Positions 34,501 to 47,100 of a DNA stretch of 64,000 nt are shown here, piece after piece. The stretch's first letter is position 1, and each line of letters starts with the position of its first letter. The notes below the pieces were generated by a model. That model did no database searches. It was not told the origin of the DNA and worked only from the letters and a program-made list of their open reading frames with translations. This DNA comes from Istiophorus platypterus (Eukaryota; Chordata; Actinopteri; Istiophoriformes; Istiophoridae), in the NCBI GenBank assembly GCA_016859345.1, contig CM029131.1, forward strand, positions 11,396,099 to 11,460,098, written 5' to 3'. The position numbers and the translations under genes were made by a program.

Positions 34501-37500
34501 GCAGTGAGTAATCAATAATACCTAATTTTATCTTTAAATCGTATAAAATAAAACCAAGAGCACTTCTGTTTTCAGTGTTATTCCGGTTTCGATTGTGATG
34601 TGGTTTAGTGGCTGAAACAACATTGAAAAACAAACCTTCTTACTGGATTTTGGAGGGGGAAAAAAAAAAAAAAAAGAGGATGTTCTGCAAAATAAGTCAC
34701 AAAAAAGGGAACTAAAACTTGTGTACAGTCACTACATGTTTCTCTATGGAAAGTGTCCATAAATACGAATAAAAACAGGAAACAAGCTTCTGCACCAACT
34801 GTGCCCTGCATTCACAGTTATGGTTTTTACAGTCCTGTTTGTAGGCACAGTCACTGTCACAATGCAACTCTAAAACATTAATAATGCAAAACAGAGACAA
34901 TGCCCACACATATGGCTTTCAAAAGACGACTAGTTTTAATTGACCATCGTTTAGGGCTGCAACTAAATTATCAGATTATTTAAGTCTATGAAATGGCAAA
35001 AAAGGTCTGCATAACGCCCAACCTAGCTTCCCAGGATTCAAGTTAAGGCCTTGAAATGTCTGAAATTTTTGTCCAAAACCTGACAGCATTTTATTTACGT
35101 CATATAAGACAAAGAGAAGCAGGAACTTTCACTTTCTAGAGACTGAAACAAGACTTAAAGGGTTAATGGATTATTAAAATTTTTGCAGATTAATTTTCTT
35201 TTGGTTGACCAACTGATTACTTTTGTTGCTACACTGTTTCACACAATGAAACTTGTATTCATTTACTATACTTAATATTTACTCATATGCTATGTGCTTA
35301 AGAAATCTATTATAAAAATATGTGTTGTTATGAAATCATACCGTCCTCCTCTCCTGACTCCAGTCCAGCTCCTTCCCCATGATCTGGACAATACGTGGGA
35401 GGGCTTCGTCAGCCGCCTGCACGTTCAGGAATCCCAGGCGTGTCCGGCGGGCAATGACATCAATGGCAGAGCAGGCGTACTCCTTTATCGCATACAGCAC
35501 CTGGGGGAGAGGAAAAACTCTCACATGAAACGCCAAAAAAAAAGAGAAAGACCTACAGACTAGATGATCAGTTGAAACCCCACCTTACCTCACCCTCGAT
35601 GTATGGAAACTCAGACACTAATCTTTTCCCTACAATTGGCCACCTTTGCCCAGTGACCTGAGCCATCTTTGCCACGTCAAACGCCTTCGACCCGTATGTG
35701 GAGGCCAGGTGCTGGGCCACCTTGGAGAAAGAAAAAGGTAAAAAATTATATATATATATACACAATATGAAAGAAAAGAAAGACATTTAGTTTGCAAGAA
35801 CCTGTATGAAAAAAATTCCTGGTCCGTCAGTTTAAAAAAAAAAAAACAAAAACCCATTTTAAAAAAAAAAAAAAAGAAAGAAAAAAACATCTCTAAAAAA
35901 TATGAATAAAGTGTCAAAAATATTTGTAAATCCTCAAAAAATTAATCAAATTTCCAGAAAAAACAAAACAAACCACAAACAAAAAAAAGCTGTACAAGTG
36001 CTAGTAAAATATCCCAAACAATTACTAAAATGTCCAAAAAATACCTCCAAAAAATATGAGAAAAATGTTTAAAAATCTTACAAATATACAGCAGTTAGAA
36101 GTTTTTTGTTGTTTTTTTTTAATTTGAGTCGCAGTAAAATTTATGGTTATCTTTATCTTCCTGTATTATAACAAACAATGTCAAGGTGGCTTATTAAATC
36201 TGTTTTATAAATTACTTGGAGAAAACAAGTCTATTTTACTCTTTTCCCATCTCATAAGATGAGCCTTAACAAAAGCTGCAACAAAATTCCTTAATTAATT
36301 TATAGTAACCCGCACATCTTTCATCTGACTAAAATAATTATCCTTAAAAAAAAAAGGTACTTTATTGAGAACAAATGAAACCCACTAAACTAGGACCACA
36401 ACTAATGATTACTGTCACCGTCGATTAGTCTGAGAATTATTTTCTTTAGTTGTTAGTTGGTCTTTATGTCTTAAAATAGTGAAAAGATGATGTTCTGTTT
36501 GACCAAAAGTCCAAAACCCAAAGATATTCAATTTAATGTTACACAAGACAATGGAAAGCAACAAATCCTTACATTTCAGGAAGCTGGCAGGGGGAAAAAT
36601 GACTCATGCCACTAAATGAATTAAATTTTTTCTTATGGTTAATCAACCAGTCGTTTCAGCTTTAAACTGAAGTCTACCAAAATGGCTTCAAGTCCAGTTT
36701 CTCATTTAACCCCCTTTGGACTTTAACTGAAACTCAAACTGGATTTCTTTGCATTTGGTGGTTAAATTCCAATTTATTGACAACTGTAACAAATTTTGCA
36801 TTATAAATTTTTATTAATCATTTAGTCAAATAAATGACACTTGCACGCAGCCTTAAACTCGCTGTTTGGTTTGCAGTGAGTTCTGACGAGTTTTCTTTAA
36901 GTTAATTTATGCACGTTCACTTCCGCTGCTGCCACAAAACAAATAATACAGTTTAAAAGAACCAAGATTGAGGCGGCACTTCCTGTTTTTTTTTCTTTTT
37001 TCGCACGATCGATTTCACCCCTTCAGAGTTAAACGATGAGCGTTAGCGCCGCTCCGCCGATCAGGTGTCATATGTTTACAGAACACAAGAGGCCTATTTG
37101 CCATTCAGATCGCTGGCTTGCCGATCATGCGGAAAGGGCAAATGCTGTCCAAATATCAACAGTGACCTTTTAGGAATATTCGTCAGAACATCAGAGCCTG
37201 TGCCGGATGCCGCCTCTAATGAGGAGTAAGTACACTGTAGAAACTCGGCGCACAAGTAGTTTCTCTTCATGAAACAATGTCCTATTGGATTTAATGAGAA
37301 CGCTCAGGCTAATTATTGGAAAGATGGCGTGTGGCTGATCTGAATCAATGTGCCCTTGCTCGATGCCACCGAAAGATTGTTTTGGCATACAGTGCACTTC
37401 CACGTGCATCCACGGTCTTTTGTGTAGCAGAAATGTCAGCATTGTTACAGTGGCAGCTTTAATGTCAGCCCCGCTGCCGCCGAAGAAGACGGCGGATGTG

Positions 37501-40500
37501 GCTGTTACAGGTTTGTCTGGAGACGAATGCGTGTCTGTGTGTATCTGGTCCTGTAATACAGTGGGTAATTAATAGTCTTCTCTCTTTTACACCTTGACAC
37601 GCTGAAAATGTTTTAGTGAGTCGGACTGTTCTTGTAGGCAGAGTTGATAGCAGCAGTAGCTTGTTTATTTCTAAAAGTTACACCTTGATTGTTCTGCTTG
37701 TACATAAAACAGGGTTGTAAACCTATTATGGTGTTTGACAGGAGCTGCTACTACTGGTGAGGCTTGTTGTAATGCACCTGTACAGAGACCAATACCAAAA
37801 CCTGCGCTTATCAACTGTAACGTATATGGCAACCTACGCTACTAAAGACACTGTGCAGAGGTATAGAAGGGCAGGGGGATAAGTTGTCAAATTTCAAAGA
37901 ATAGTGCAACTCCTCCTAAAAATCATCAATTGTTGTTGTGGGACTGATAATAAAACAGATTATTGAACTCTGATAGATGCTTAAAACCCTTAGTTCCTGT
38001 TTTCAACAATTTGTGCCAGAAACCGCGCTCATTCTCACAGTCATAATTCGTAACTAATTCAGCATACTGCACTGTCAGTGTCTGGGGGGGTCAGAGCAGT
38101 GCGACTTAAAATAACAAAACCAAAATGAATTGATGGAGACTGTGTGACATAATCTGAATGATATTTTCAACAGTCACAAGAAATCTGTGGGTTTTAAAAG
38201 CTCTGGTAAGGGTCAAATTAATCCAGTGGGGAATTCATGCTGATGAATTGGGCCTGAAACTGACTAAAAACGTTTTCTGAAACCAGTGTTTTCCACTTGC
38301 ACTTCGTCTTTTAACTCAAATTTTCCAACAAGGTCCAATCCGAATGTTATTTAACTAGAAGAACTGTTTCTTTGGTCCCTCCCGCTAAGGTTTAATTCAA
38401 CTAGGGAGATTATTTTCAGAGCAATTAGGCTCCTGAGAAATATTTGCAAAATTTTAAAATTACTTTCCAAACCCAGGTCTGCATACTGATGCATCCTCCA
38501 CCTTATGCTGTTTGTTTTCTACCTCGTTCTCCAGGCCGTAGTCCTGCACCAGGCGGATGTAGAGGGTTGGCGTCCAGTCCTTTGCCCCCTCCAGCATCAG
38601 ACCCACAGTTTTGCAGGGCCCAGCTGAGAGGCTGTGGGCTTTGATGGCTGCGTCCAGAGTTTCTTCTGCCATGGACCTGTAGGTAGTCCACTTCCCACCT
38701 GGATATAGACAAAGCTGTGCATTAACATGGAAGGTAAATAGACATCAAATTTTTAAAATATTGAAACAGACTAAGAGTAACCGACCAGCGATGGTGACCA
38801 GTCCGCTGTCGCTGACGCTGACGATGTGGTTCCTGCAGATGGACTGAGTGTCTTTGGAGTTGGGATCGGTCACCAGGGGACGGATGCCGCTCCAGGCCGC
38901 CAGCACATCTCCTCGACGCACTGCACACACAGTCACATTTTCCTCATGTTTTCTTCAGTTCTTTTTCTTCATAGGCAAAGATTTTTCTAAAGAACTTTTT
39001 TCTCAAAACCAATGAGAGAAAACCCTGTACCTTCTACGTCAGGGCTGAGGTAGTTGCGGACCTCCCTCAGGATAAAGTTGATGTCGTCCTCCCCCGGGAT
39101 CGGGTGAGCCGTCACACTGGTGGGGGTGTCGGTCGTGCCGGCAATGGTCATCTTTTCCCAGGGCAGAAAGAAGATGACACGCCCGTCGCTCGTGGCCGGA
39201 TCGAGCAGACCCATGTTGTCAGGACTGTGGAAGGGAGAATTCAAGACAAGGATCGATAATTATAACGAATACTAGTAGTAACGTAAATGATACAAGTAGC
39301 AGCAGGTTGAATCATGTCAGATTTATTTTCGTTGCTGTCTCATGTTTGTGGCTGCCATGACAATTCAGTTTTCCTTTTCAAGAGATTAAGTTTAAGTCTA
39401 ATTCACCGAATTTGTGTCTGAGAAAACAATCCCAAACTGCAGGGAAGATGAGGAAGTGACGAAAAAATAAAAGGTGGAGAATAGGCGAGGAGAAAAGCAA
39501 ATCAAGGAGGTAAGGAGTTAGAAAATAGGAGAAAAGACAAGGGGAGGAAGAGGAGGGGGGGTGGCAGATAGTGGCAGGAGAAAGACGAGAGAAAGGGAGG
39601 AAGAGAATTAGGTGGTTGGCATTTCCGTCGCCATTCAAAGGGCTCTCGCTCCCTCGGGTTTTGCTCAATAAGCTTCGCTGAACTTTAAACCCCCCCCCCC
39701 TCCCCGACTTCAACAAAACCAGTCTATTGCTCTGCTGTATCTTAACCAGGGAAGGTTGTCCAATGCATGTAGGTATAGGTCAGATAATAGTTTAGCCAGC
39801 TTAGTATTTACACAGAGGAATGAGGAAACACAGAGGAATAAATATGTACAGGTTAATGCATTTAAAATAGCAACTTATACATCTCCATACCTTGAATAAA
39901 ATTTTGTGGCGGCTTTAAAGCCTGGACCGTGTGTGCGTGTGTGCGCTAAGTATGACGTTGTATATGCAGAACCTGTAGTAGCCGGGGATGACGATGTGAA
40001 CGCCAGCACTGGGCTGGCAGATGTTTTTGGTTTCCTGGTTGTCCATCTTCCGCAGCGAGTCTGTGAACGGCCCAGTGGCATTGATCACGCACTTGGCCTT
40101 CACGTCAAATTCCTGTCCTGTTTTAAAAAAAAAAAAAAAAAAAAGAGGGAGAAGTCAACTGCATTTGGTTTTTCAGTGAAATAGCAACCTTACACGATTT
40201 AACAAACCAAAATCAAACAGAAAATTATCCTGATACTGAGTGATTTCACTCCAAAACTGCACCTGTCACCGACCTTTGCCTCTCAAGATATGACAGCGGC
40301 ATCACAAAACTTTTAAATCAGCCAAGTCTGACTTGGTTCATTGACAGTTTTCATTGAACGATCAAAAGTAGAAGCCATACTGTGTTTCCTGACACAAATT
40401 TTGCAGGAAAAATAGGTAAATGTAGAAAACTTTTTTCCTTCCAACATTTCCATGCAAACCAGAACTCTATTATTTTAGCCCTTTGAAATGACAGTTGTTC

Positions 40501-41120
40501 AGGTTTCTCTTTAACCCTTAATATCTATTGACACCATTGGCAAGACAATCCTTCCACCACTATGCCTCACCTGTGATGGCATCCCGGCAGTGAGCTCCGC
40601 ACACCTTCTCCTTGCCAGTCTGCGGGTCTTTCGTCTTCAGTAGGTGAACGACCTCAGTGTAGTTGGCGACGGCGGCACCGTGGCGAGCGGCGGTGAGGGC
40701 GATGGCCAGGTTCATGCGGGCGTCATTGTGCTGCCCTGGAGGGGACAGAAGAGGAAGAAGTGAGAGAGAAAAATGTTTTAGAAAAAGATCTGAACTTGAC
40801 CGATTTGCAATGTGGGCAAATATAAAGGAGCTTTGTTTCCATCTCTATTGCAAAAAAAAAAAAAAAAAAAATCGGGTTGGACAAAAAGTTGAAATCAAAC
40901 AAGTGTAACACTTAAAAAGGAAGCAACACAGATTTCAAACTCAGAAAACTGGGAAAACTCATTTTTACTTCAGGTTGATAACAAAACTGGCTGATGGATC
41001 CTTTACTATGATGTAATGAAGCATTTTTATATATAATGTGTTAATTTGTGATTTCTAAAACATGCAAGTTAAGGGTGTTACTGGACAACATTAAAAAAAA
41101 TCTTCATTCCCACTTATTTA

Positions 41121-41165
<45 letters not shown>

Positions 41166-44100
41166 AGGCGGGCCAGAATAATACAAACACCTCTGGCAAT
41201 AAAGCACTGTAGGAAGAGGCACGGCTGTTGTACCTACAGTGGCATTCAGAGCATAAAAACAAATATACCACCGAACCAATTCAAAAATGAGTGGATTCGG
41301 CCTTTTCGTGTTCGCTGCCCTGTGTTTGTGAGAATAAAAAGCGCCTGTGCTGTTGTTGGCGGCGGCAGCAGCAGCGGTAACCAAGACAGCGGGAGAAATA
41401 GCTGTTGCTCAGCCGGCCAGACCGGCGACGACGCTCTTCCGCGCCTCGCACCGCCGGGAGAGAAGGTCAGATTTCGAAATGTCACGGGCGTGATTGTTCC
41501 AGACGGCATAATTGGAGTGAAGACGCCCCACCCCCTCCACCATCCTTTGGCCCCCGTTTCCCCCCTTGGAGCAGATGATGGCGGGGAGTGGGAGAAGGAG
41601 GTGGAGGAAATCAAACATATGCTGCTTTGCACCAAGGAAAATGCTCTTCCCCTTTTCCAGCCTGCAGTGAATCCAGTTATATCGGACCACTTATATGGTC
41701 ATATTTGAGAAGAAATAACCCTTTACTTTGGTTCTTAAAAATTCAACTTCATATTCAGTGTGCTCTATCGATATGGCACAAATTCAAGCATCTGCCAAAA
41801 TATTAGTCATGCAAATTAAGCAACCATGGCAGCTATTTGCCTTGAAAACGGAGAAATTTTATTCAATGAAAACAACTAATAGTCAAGGTGAGAGTCTCAG
41901 CTTTTTAACTGCAGCAAATTCATTTTGAAACTAAATTGTTCGAGTGATATCCTTTAAAGACAGCACAGATTAGATTTTTTGCTACATAGCGCACTGTAAC
42001 AAATCTGATGATTTTAATTAATATCTTACTGTTGAAAACCACAAATAAGAGACATCAAAAGTATCTGAATGGCATCAGCTCTGAAAAAAAAAAACAAAAA
42101 AAAAAACAAAACAGTGACCTGTTGTGATTGGACGAGATGAGCTAATGCTCAGTGAAGCCTACGGTAATACATGAACACATCACCAGCAGCCACAAACTTG
42201 TGATTTGTCAGTGGCAGGGGAAAGGACACGACGCCCGGGGGTCGGGGCACAAATCTCCCCACACTCATCTGGACACTCAGCATATGTTTGGTTCTCGTCT
42301 CCGCACCCATCCAGGGAACATGCAACCTTTGCTGCTGTGGGGTGGGTGAGGGGTATCCTACCAGCCTGTCAACACATGTTGTTAGGGACCAGTGGACATG
42401 TGAACGCCACAGGCAAGATTTACATCTGAGGCCTGTTTGAACAGAATGTAATCTTTAATCTGTTTGGCTTCATCTGACAATTTCTACATAATATCTATAA
42501 AGGAGCATGGACTCACTTGAATCGAATTAAACTAAAGTTTGTGTCTTTGAAATCTTTTTTTTTTTTTTTTAATTTTGCACCATTTTACAGGCTAAGTGCT
42601 CATTAATTCTGATTATGCAGTTGTAAAATAAACTTAGCTTAAAAACTACAATGGTACAGCATATTCTTTAAAATGCTTTTGAAAAAATTAACAATTTCAG
42701 AAGGACATTCAGGAAAAACAAAAAAAAAAAAATGCATTTTCACAGGGTTTCAAGACAGTTAGTGCCGTTACCTTTACCCAGCAAAGCGAGACTTCAGTTT
42801 TATCAGGTTTTAGCTCAGGTTCCAGCTACAGAGCTCTTACTTTAAATCATTTTGCTCTCATAGTTTATACTAAAAAAAATTTTCAATCCATCACCAACTA
42901 ACTGATTTAATTCATTGCCGGTAGTCAGGAACAAGAAGGAAAAACAGTGAAAAGGGCAAAAGCAGCAAGACTGACTCATCTTCCTTGTTCCTATTTACAG
43001 AAAATAAAGAGATCAGTCATGAATCAACAAACGATGCGTGGCTTTTCAGATTACTGTCCACAAACAGCGGTGTCTACAGGAAAAAATCCAAATTAGACCA
43101 AAGCACAAAAAAAAAAAAAATGCCCATGGGGATGTTGAACGAGGGAGCGCTGACTCACCATCGTAGTAGACAATTGCCCCCACCAGCTTGTCCTTCTTCA
43201 GCATGGGGAACAATTCCAAGGCCTTGGTCTTACTGAGGACGTAGCTGCTCTTCAGGCACTGGATCCCGGCCACCAGGTCATACATCTTGATCCCTGCCCA
43301 GTAATAAGGCAATTGCCACCATCTGGGGAATGACCAAGGCGACTGAAATGAACTGAATTTGCCTTTTTCATTGGTTTTGAGCTATCAAATACATAATTCG
43401 TTTTAAGTCATCAAAAACCACAAGAGGCATGTAGGAGCTGTTGTTAATTTTCCCTTTCAGGTAAAACTTAAATAGAACAAGTCTTCAGAATATGTCGATT
43501 ATCACCTATCTGTTCATTCTGTGGCATTTTTCTGAATGTATAAGTCGGGTGCTTACTTGTAAACAGGAAGCATGATGGGTAGCGGCGCAGAGAGGTGAGG
43601 TGCAATCTCCAGGAGGTTGGCCCGCTCGTGAAGGGCCTCTTTCACCATCATGTACTGTTTTCAGAGGGCAAGGGCAAAGATGAGGACAGAGGAACAGCAA
43701 CAGGATGAGATGAATTTTTTTTTTTTTTAAAGGACAGAAGAAGGAACCTGTTCGTAGTCCAACTGCATGATGGCCTTCTGAAGATAGCGGACGCCGCCAT
43801 GGATTAGCTTGGTGCTCCGGCTGCTCGTCCCTGAGGAGAAGTCACTTCTCTCTACGAGGGCAGTCTTCAGGTCTGAGGGAAATCATACAAGGTAAACGAG
43901 TTTGCTACTGATACATCTTGAAAGCTCCCACTCATTATAAGATAACATTCACCAAAGCTCTTCAGATGTGTGTGTAAAAAAAAAAATGTCAGTGCCTAAT
44001 TTGTCTAGTTTTTATCTAAAGTTCTTAATTATTAATCTCAACCACAGATATTTAAGATTCTTTCATCTCTCAACTGAATTCTCCTGAAAATTGACTCAAA

Positions 44101-47100
44101 CAGATGAAACGGTGCAGCCATAATTCTAGTGTGGGAAAAGCAGATAATGTTGCACTAATATCTAACAAAATATGGCAGCTGACACTTGAAAGTATTTTCA
44201 GTCACAGCTCAGCTCTTGTGCTCATGAGCAAAACCATTACAGACTGTTACCAGCTGGTCTCTTGCCAGCCTGCGAGGCATTTGCCTCCTCCACTCATCCC
44301 TCAATGTGAACCATTACAGAGCTTGGAACCCACAGCATCTTTAGAGTGCGATGCACCCGAAAGCAGATAGGAGGCGTCTGCAGGGGGCTTACTGCGTGTG
44401 ACGGCGTCCAAGGCACATCCTGCTCCCGTGGCTCCTCCCCCGACGACCAGGACATCGAACTCCTCGGTGGCTTTCAGCGCCGCGAGCTGGGCTTGTCGAG
44501 AGGGAAGCTCGTCCGCATAGGGGACCTTCAGCTCCGCATCCGCCGCCACGTGGGCTAACTTAGCCTTGATGGACATACACATACACACACTGAGCACATG
44601 ATCTTTCATAACCTAAAGATCACTCTGAATTAATCAAAATTGTGAAAAATATTATATAAAGTTAATAATTGGTTTCTATGTTAAACTCTTTAAAAACGTA
44701 AATATAGCAACACTTTCCTTGAGGTGCATTTTGAAACATTATAAGCTCACTACAGGCACATTCCCAGCATGATGCGTTTATGCATTATTTTTGCATTATA
44801 AATCACCTCATAAAATAAAGCGTAATGACTCGCAATCATTTTCATACATTATGGATTCGGCATGACTGTGTGATGATGTACAGTTGTATGCCTGCTTCAT
44901 AATACGCATTACTGTGCTGCAATGGATGGAATATTATGTGCGTACAGAGGCATATTACTACCTGTGCACAGCTCGGTGCCTGAGAAGTCGAGACCGTTAT
45001 CACGGTTGTCATGCATTCGGACTGAATGATGTCAAGTGATGAGATTTTGACTACTTGACACGTGATATTACTAAATTTCTAATCTGGCAAAATTAGAAAA
45101 TGTGATAGCTCTTTTTTTATTTAACACAATTGAATTTTCAGAAAATTTCTGATATTTATTAATATAACAGCTGCTAAATGTGTGGTTTTGATACTCTAAG
45201 TTTATTTTTTCTGATAGTAGCTATGTACTTTTACTTAGGTAAGACTCTGAAGTGCTTTATTTTGAATGATTGCTTCATCTAGTTACAGTAAGTAAAAGAT
45301 TTGCATCCCTCTGCCTCCGCTGCCTAAATTGCCACAAGAAGTGACATGGTGACCAAATGCAGCACAAATCCAAGAATGAGCTTTCAATCTTGAAAAAAAG
45401 ATTGGTTTCCTGAAGCTATTCTTGGCAGAGTGCGCAATTATAATGTTCTTATGATGTCTCAATTTTAACCCTTACAAGGGAAATGTTGCTGAAAGAACAT
45501 ATTCTTGATGTGATAAGTAGCAGAGCAAAGTTTGCTAAGGGGTCACTACCTGGTGCGACATGCTGCTGAACTTTGGCAAAAACCCACAAAATAAATCCCA
45601 TTTCCGTCTTTGATCATCATTCATAAGCCATTGTTTGATTAGCAAAATAATTAATTTAAACAAATAATCACAACTGCCTATTAAAAAAAACAAAAAAACA
45701 AGGATCTCCTCTGATAGGATGTGGAGTTTCTCTTCTAATTAAATATTTATTCATTTTTCTATTTAGCAGTTCAGGCTAAATGATTGCATCAGGCCGCTTT
45801 GAAGCCAACCTGGAATTTGACTTGCAAATAGCAGCAGGCGTTTGTAATCTAGGCCAGGAACCACACACAAGACGATGATATAATCATTGTCTATTTTTGA
45901 CGATTGCATGTAGACAAAACACAGCCGCAGAAATTAAGTGCCAGCGCAGCCCCTTGTAATCAAGTTAAGCTAGCGAATGGCACAGCAAAGGCCCATGTTA
46001 ATGGCCAATCGGCTGGCATCTTGAAAACTTCTCCAGGCCACATTGCCCTCGGTAAAAAGGAAACAAGACGGACATCCATCTCATAAGCATTCCAATTACT
46101 GGGATTAGACGCATGCATGATTACAAACTATTGTGAAAAATAATTGTAATTCATCAGGGTCGACTTCTTGCTTACCAATCCGTGCTTGGTTGAGAGGGCG
46201 ACAGCGGTCGTGAGAAGGCGTTATCGCGCCGGGACACAAAACAGAGTTCACATTAGGTTGCACAGTCAAATAAGGTGCGATGTCTTTTGTTGTGTGACAT
46301 GTCTAAAACGGGCCTTGCGGTCAGGTCAGAGGTCAGAGGGAACTCAGCTGCTTGTCCATCTCAAAATGAGGGTGAGCCGAGTGGTTATTTAGGCCTTCAT
46401 GAAGCAGATGATTGGCTGAGTTTTGAGGCTTGACAATGAGCAAAGCAGCGGTGCCCCCCTGCATTGCCAATCACGAGGCGAGACACTGACGTCAGACCTC
46501 GACCGCTACTGTAAATTTGCCCGTTGTTCTCCAAGCACCCGAAGTTTTGTCGTCCCTCAGGTTCACGCTGTTGTTTCGGAGAATCGACTTCATTCAAATA
46601 TTCTGGCTAAGCGAAAAAGACTCAGAGCTTTTGGGTTTAAGTGTCAATGGGACACAAAAGCTGTAATATACAAGGTAACTGCGGCACTTATTAAATTAAA
46701 AACAGACCTTTTCATTACCCGATAGCATGTAATTTAGTATCTGTCACATTCATATTGGCATTTATTTAAAAAAATGCCACTATTTCCCAGCTGTGTATGA
46801 CAAAAAAATCCTAATGTCATCCTTAATTAATCATTAAACACAACCTGGACTTGGATAAGTGGCGGGATTTTAATGGATGAATGGATGGATGAATAGTTGA
46901 CTGGGTGGATGAATTAATGAATAGGTGATGGATGGATAGACCAATTAAAAACTGCCACATTTATTCAAGTTTCATATACAAATCTTATACAAGGTCACTG
47001 GGGATTTTCCTTTTTTTTTCTAAAATCAGATACAAAAACATTTTTATAATAATTAACAATGTCTATGAACAGAAGGCTAGAAAAAAATCTTCTAGAAAAG

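Larger units (their letters stand above)
35721..38522 (-). other. gpd2: gpd2 intron between coding exons 10 and 11
   Basis: A 2.8 kb intron with A-rich stretches (35830-36090), one palindromic short element (36390-36665) and a complex noncoding block (37020-37500). No exon was seen. Confidence 0.7.
40736..43158 (-). other. gpd2: gpd2 intron between coding exons 5 and 6
   Basis: Contains an (AT)n tract (41123-41160), a GC-rich complex block (41230-41560) and several A runs. No exon was seen on either strand. Confidence 0.65.

Noticed and set aside
41246..41708. Open frames of about 129 residues on both strands in a gpd2 intron
   Set aside because: Arises from GC-rich DNA lacking stops. No splice-bounded structure or recognised domain.
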